Shown piece after piece: positions 5,681 to 5,990 of a stretch of DNA of 5,990 bases. The position numbers were made by a program, and so were the translations under genes. The DNA lies in the NCBI GenBank assembly GCA_011048585.1, contig DSDS01000145.1, forward strand, positions 1 through 5,990, in the 5' to 3' direction. Numbering within the stretch: position 1 is the first letter of the stretch; each line of letters starts with the position of its first letter. Under the pieces are notes generated by a model that saw nothing but the letters and a program-made list of their open reading frames with translations, was not told where the DNA came from and searched no databases. The stretch comes from Desulfurivibrio alkaliphilus (GTDB taxonomy: Bacteria > Desulfobacterota > Desulfobulbia > Desulfobulbales > Desulfurivibrionaceae).

Positions 5681-5990
5681 ATGCTCATCCGCTTTTCCCA
5701 GATCATCGAACAAAACAAGGCCAAAGAGATGCTGCGACGGGCGGTAATCGGCGGCAAGCTGGCCCACGCTTACCTCTTCCGGGGCACAACCGGGGTGGGC
5801 AAACAAAGCCTGGCCCATGCCCTGGCCGCCGCCCTGAACTGTCACAACCTGCCGGTTACGGGGCAACATTCTGACAGTTCAGCCGACCTGGAGGCCTGCG
5901 GTACCTGCCCCTCCTGTCGTAAATTCGCGGCCGGCTCCCACCCCGATCTGCTGGTGGTGGAGCCCGACGGTCAGGCAATCAAGATTCAGC
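5681..5990 (+). CDS. holB: DNA polymerase III delta' subunit, 5' part (truncated by window end)
   Basis: The first 103 codons of the clamp-loader delta' subunit, which works with delta and gamma/tau to load the beta sliding clamp. Seen directly: an opening with a helix and AHAYLFRG (28-35), as usual for delta'/gamma AAA+ proteins; a P-loop GTTGVGKQ (35-42); four cysteines, Cys54, Cys73, Cys76 and Cys79 (CGTCPSC), forming the zinc module; and GSHPDLLVVEPDG (85-97), matching the family's HPD segment. Gln42 replaces the usual Ser/Thr after the P-loop Lys, which fits a delta' that does not hydrolyse ATP. The spacing between the first two cysteines (18 residues) is longer than the roughly 8-10 I expect. 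The start follows the preceding stop by 9 nt with no strong RBS, suggesting translational coupling. The remaining AAA+ and collar domains lie beyond position 5990. Confidence 0.9.
   Translation, partial: MLIRFSQIIEQNKAKEMLRRAVIGGKLAHAYLFRGTTGVGKQSLAHALAAALNCHNLPVTGQHSDSSADLEACGTCPSCRKFAAGSHPDLLVVEPDGQAIKIQ

Overview
The window looks like part of a GC-rich bacterial chromosome. The gene content and protein flavour fit a Desulfobacterota (deltaproteobacterial) lineage, perhaps Desulfobulbales. That placement is inferred from the long PurS-PurL-type PurL, the two-domain integron-type integrase, and the purL / YhaM-family / holB order. It is not proven by any marker in the window.

Layout, left to right. 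Positions 1-172 hold a possible 5' portion of a minus-strand reading frame that leaves the window, with a perfect 11-bp hairpin at 99-123 inside it. Positions 173-346 are an AT-rich intergenic stretch that should carry the integrase promoter and, if this is an integron, its attI site. Positions 347-1444 encode an integron-integrase-like tyrosine recombinase. It has a duplicated SAM-like DNA-binding N-terminus, but an in-frame internal gap of about 65 residues has removed the first catalytic Arg box. Positions 1445-1602 are a 158-bp spacer with a plausible purL promoter. From 1603 a tight co-directional cluster follows: purL (FGAM synthase with two PurS-like modules at its N-terminus and no glutaminase domain), a YhaM-type OB-fold plus HD-domain 3'-5' exoribonuclease starting 1 nt after purL, and the 5' third of holB (DNA polymerase III delta') starting 9 nt after that.

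How the genes fit together. The right two thirds is an ordinary housekeeping operon joining purine synthesis, RNA turnover and the replicative clamp loader. The left third looks like the head of an integron platform: a recombinase gene pointing right with a possible divergent gene pointing left. The recombinase appears catalytically disabled, so any such platform is probably inactive or decaying, or depends on another integrase.

Points most worth a second look: the box-I-less integrase, the possible integron recombination zone at 173-346, a beta-clamp-binding-like pentapeptide at the extreme C-terminus of the YhaM-family protein next to holB, and the PurS-PurS-PurL architecture. I saw no rRNA, tRNA, CRISPR array or insertion sequence.
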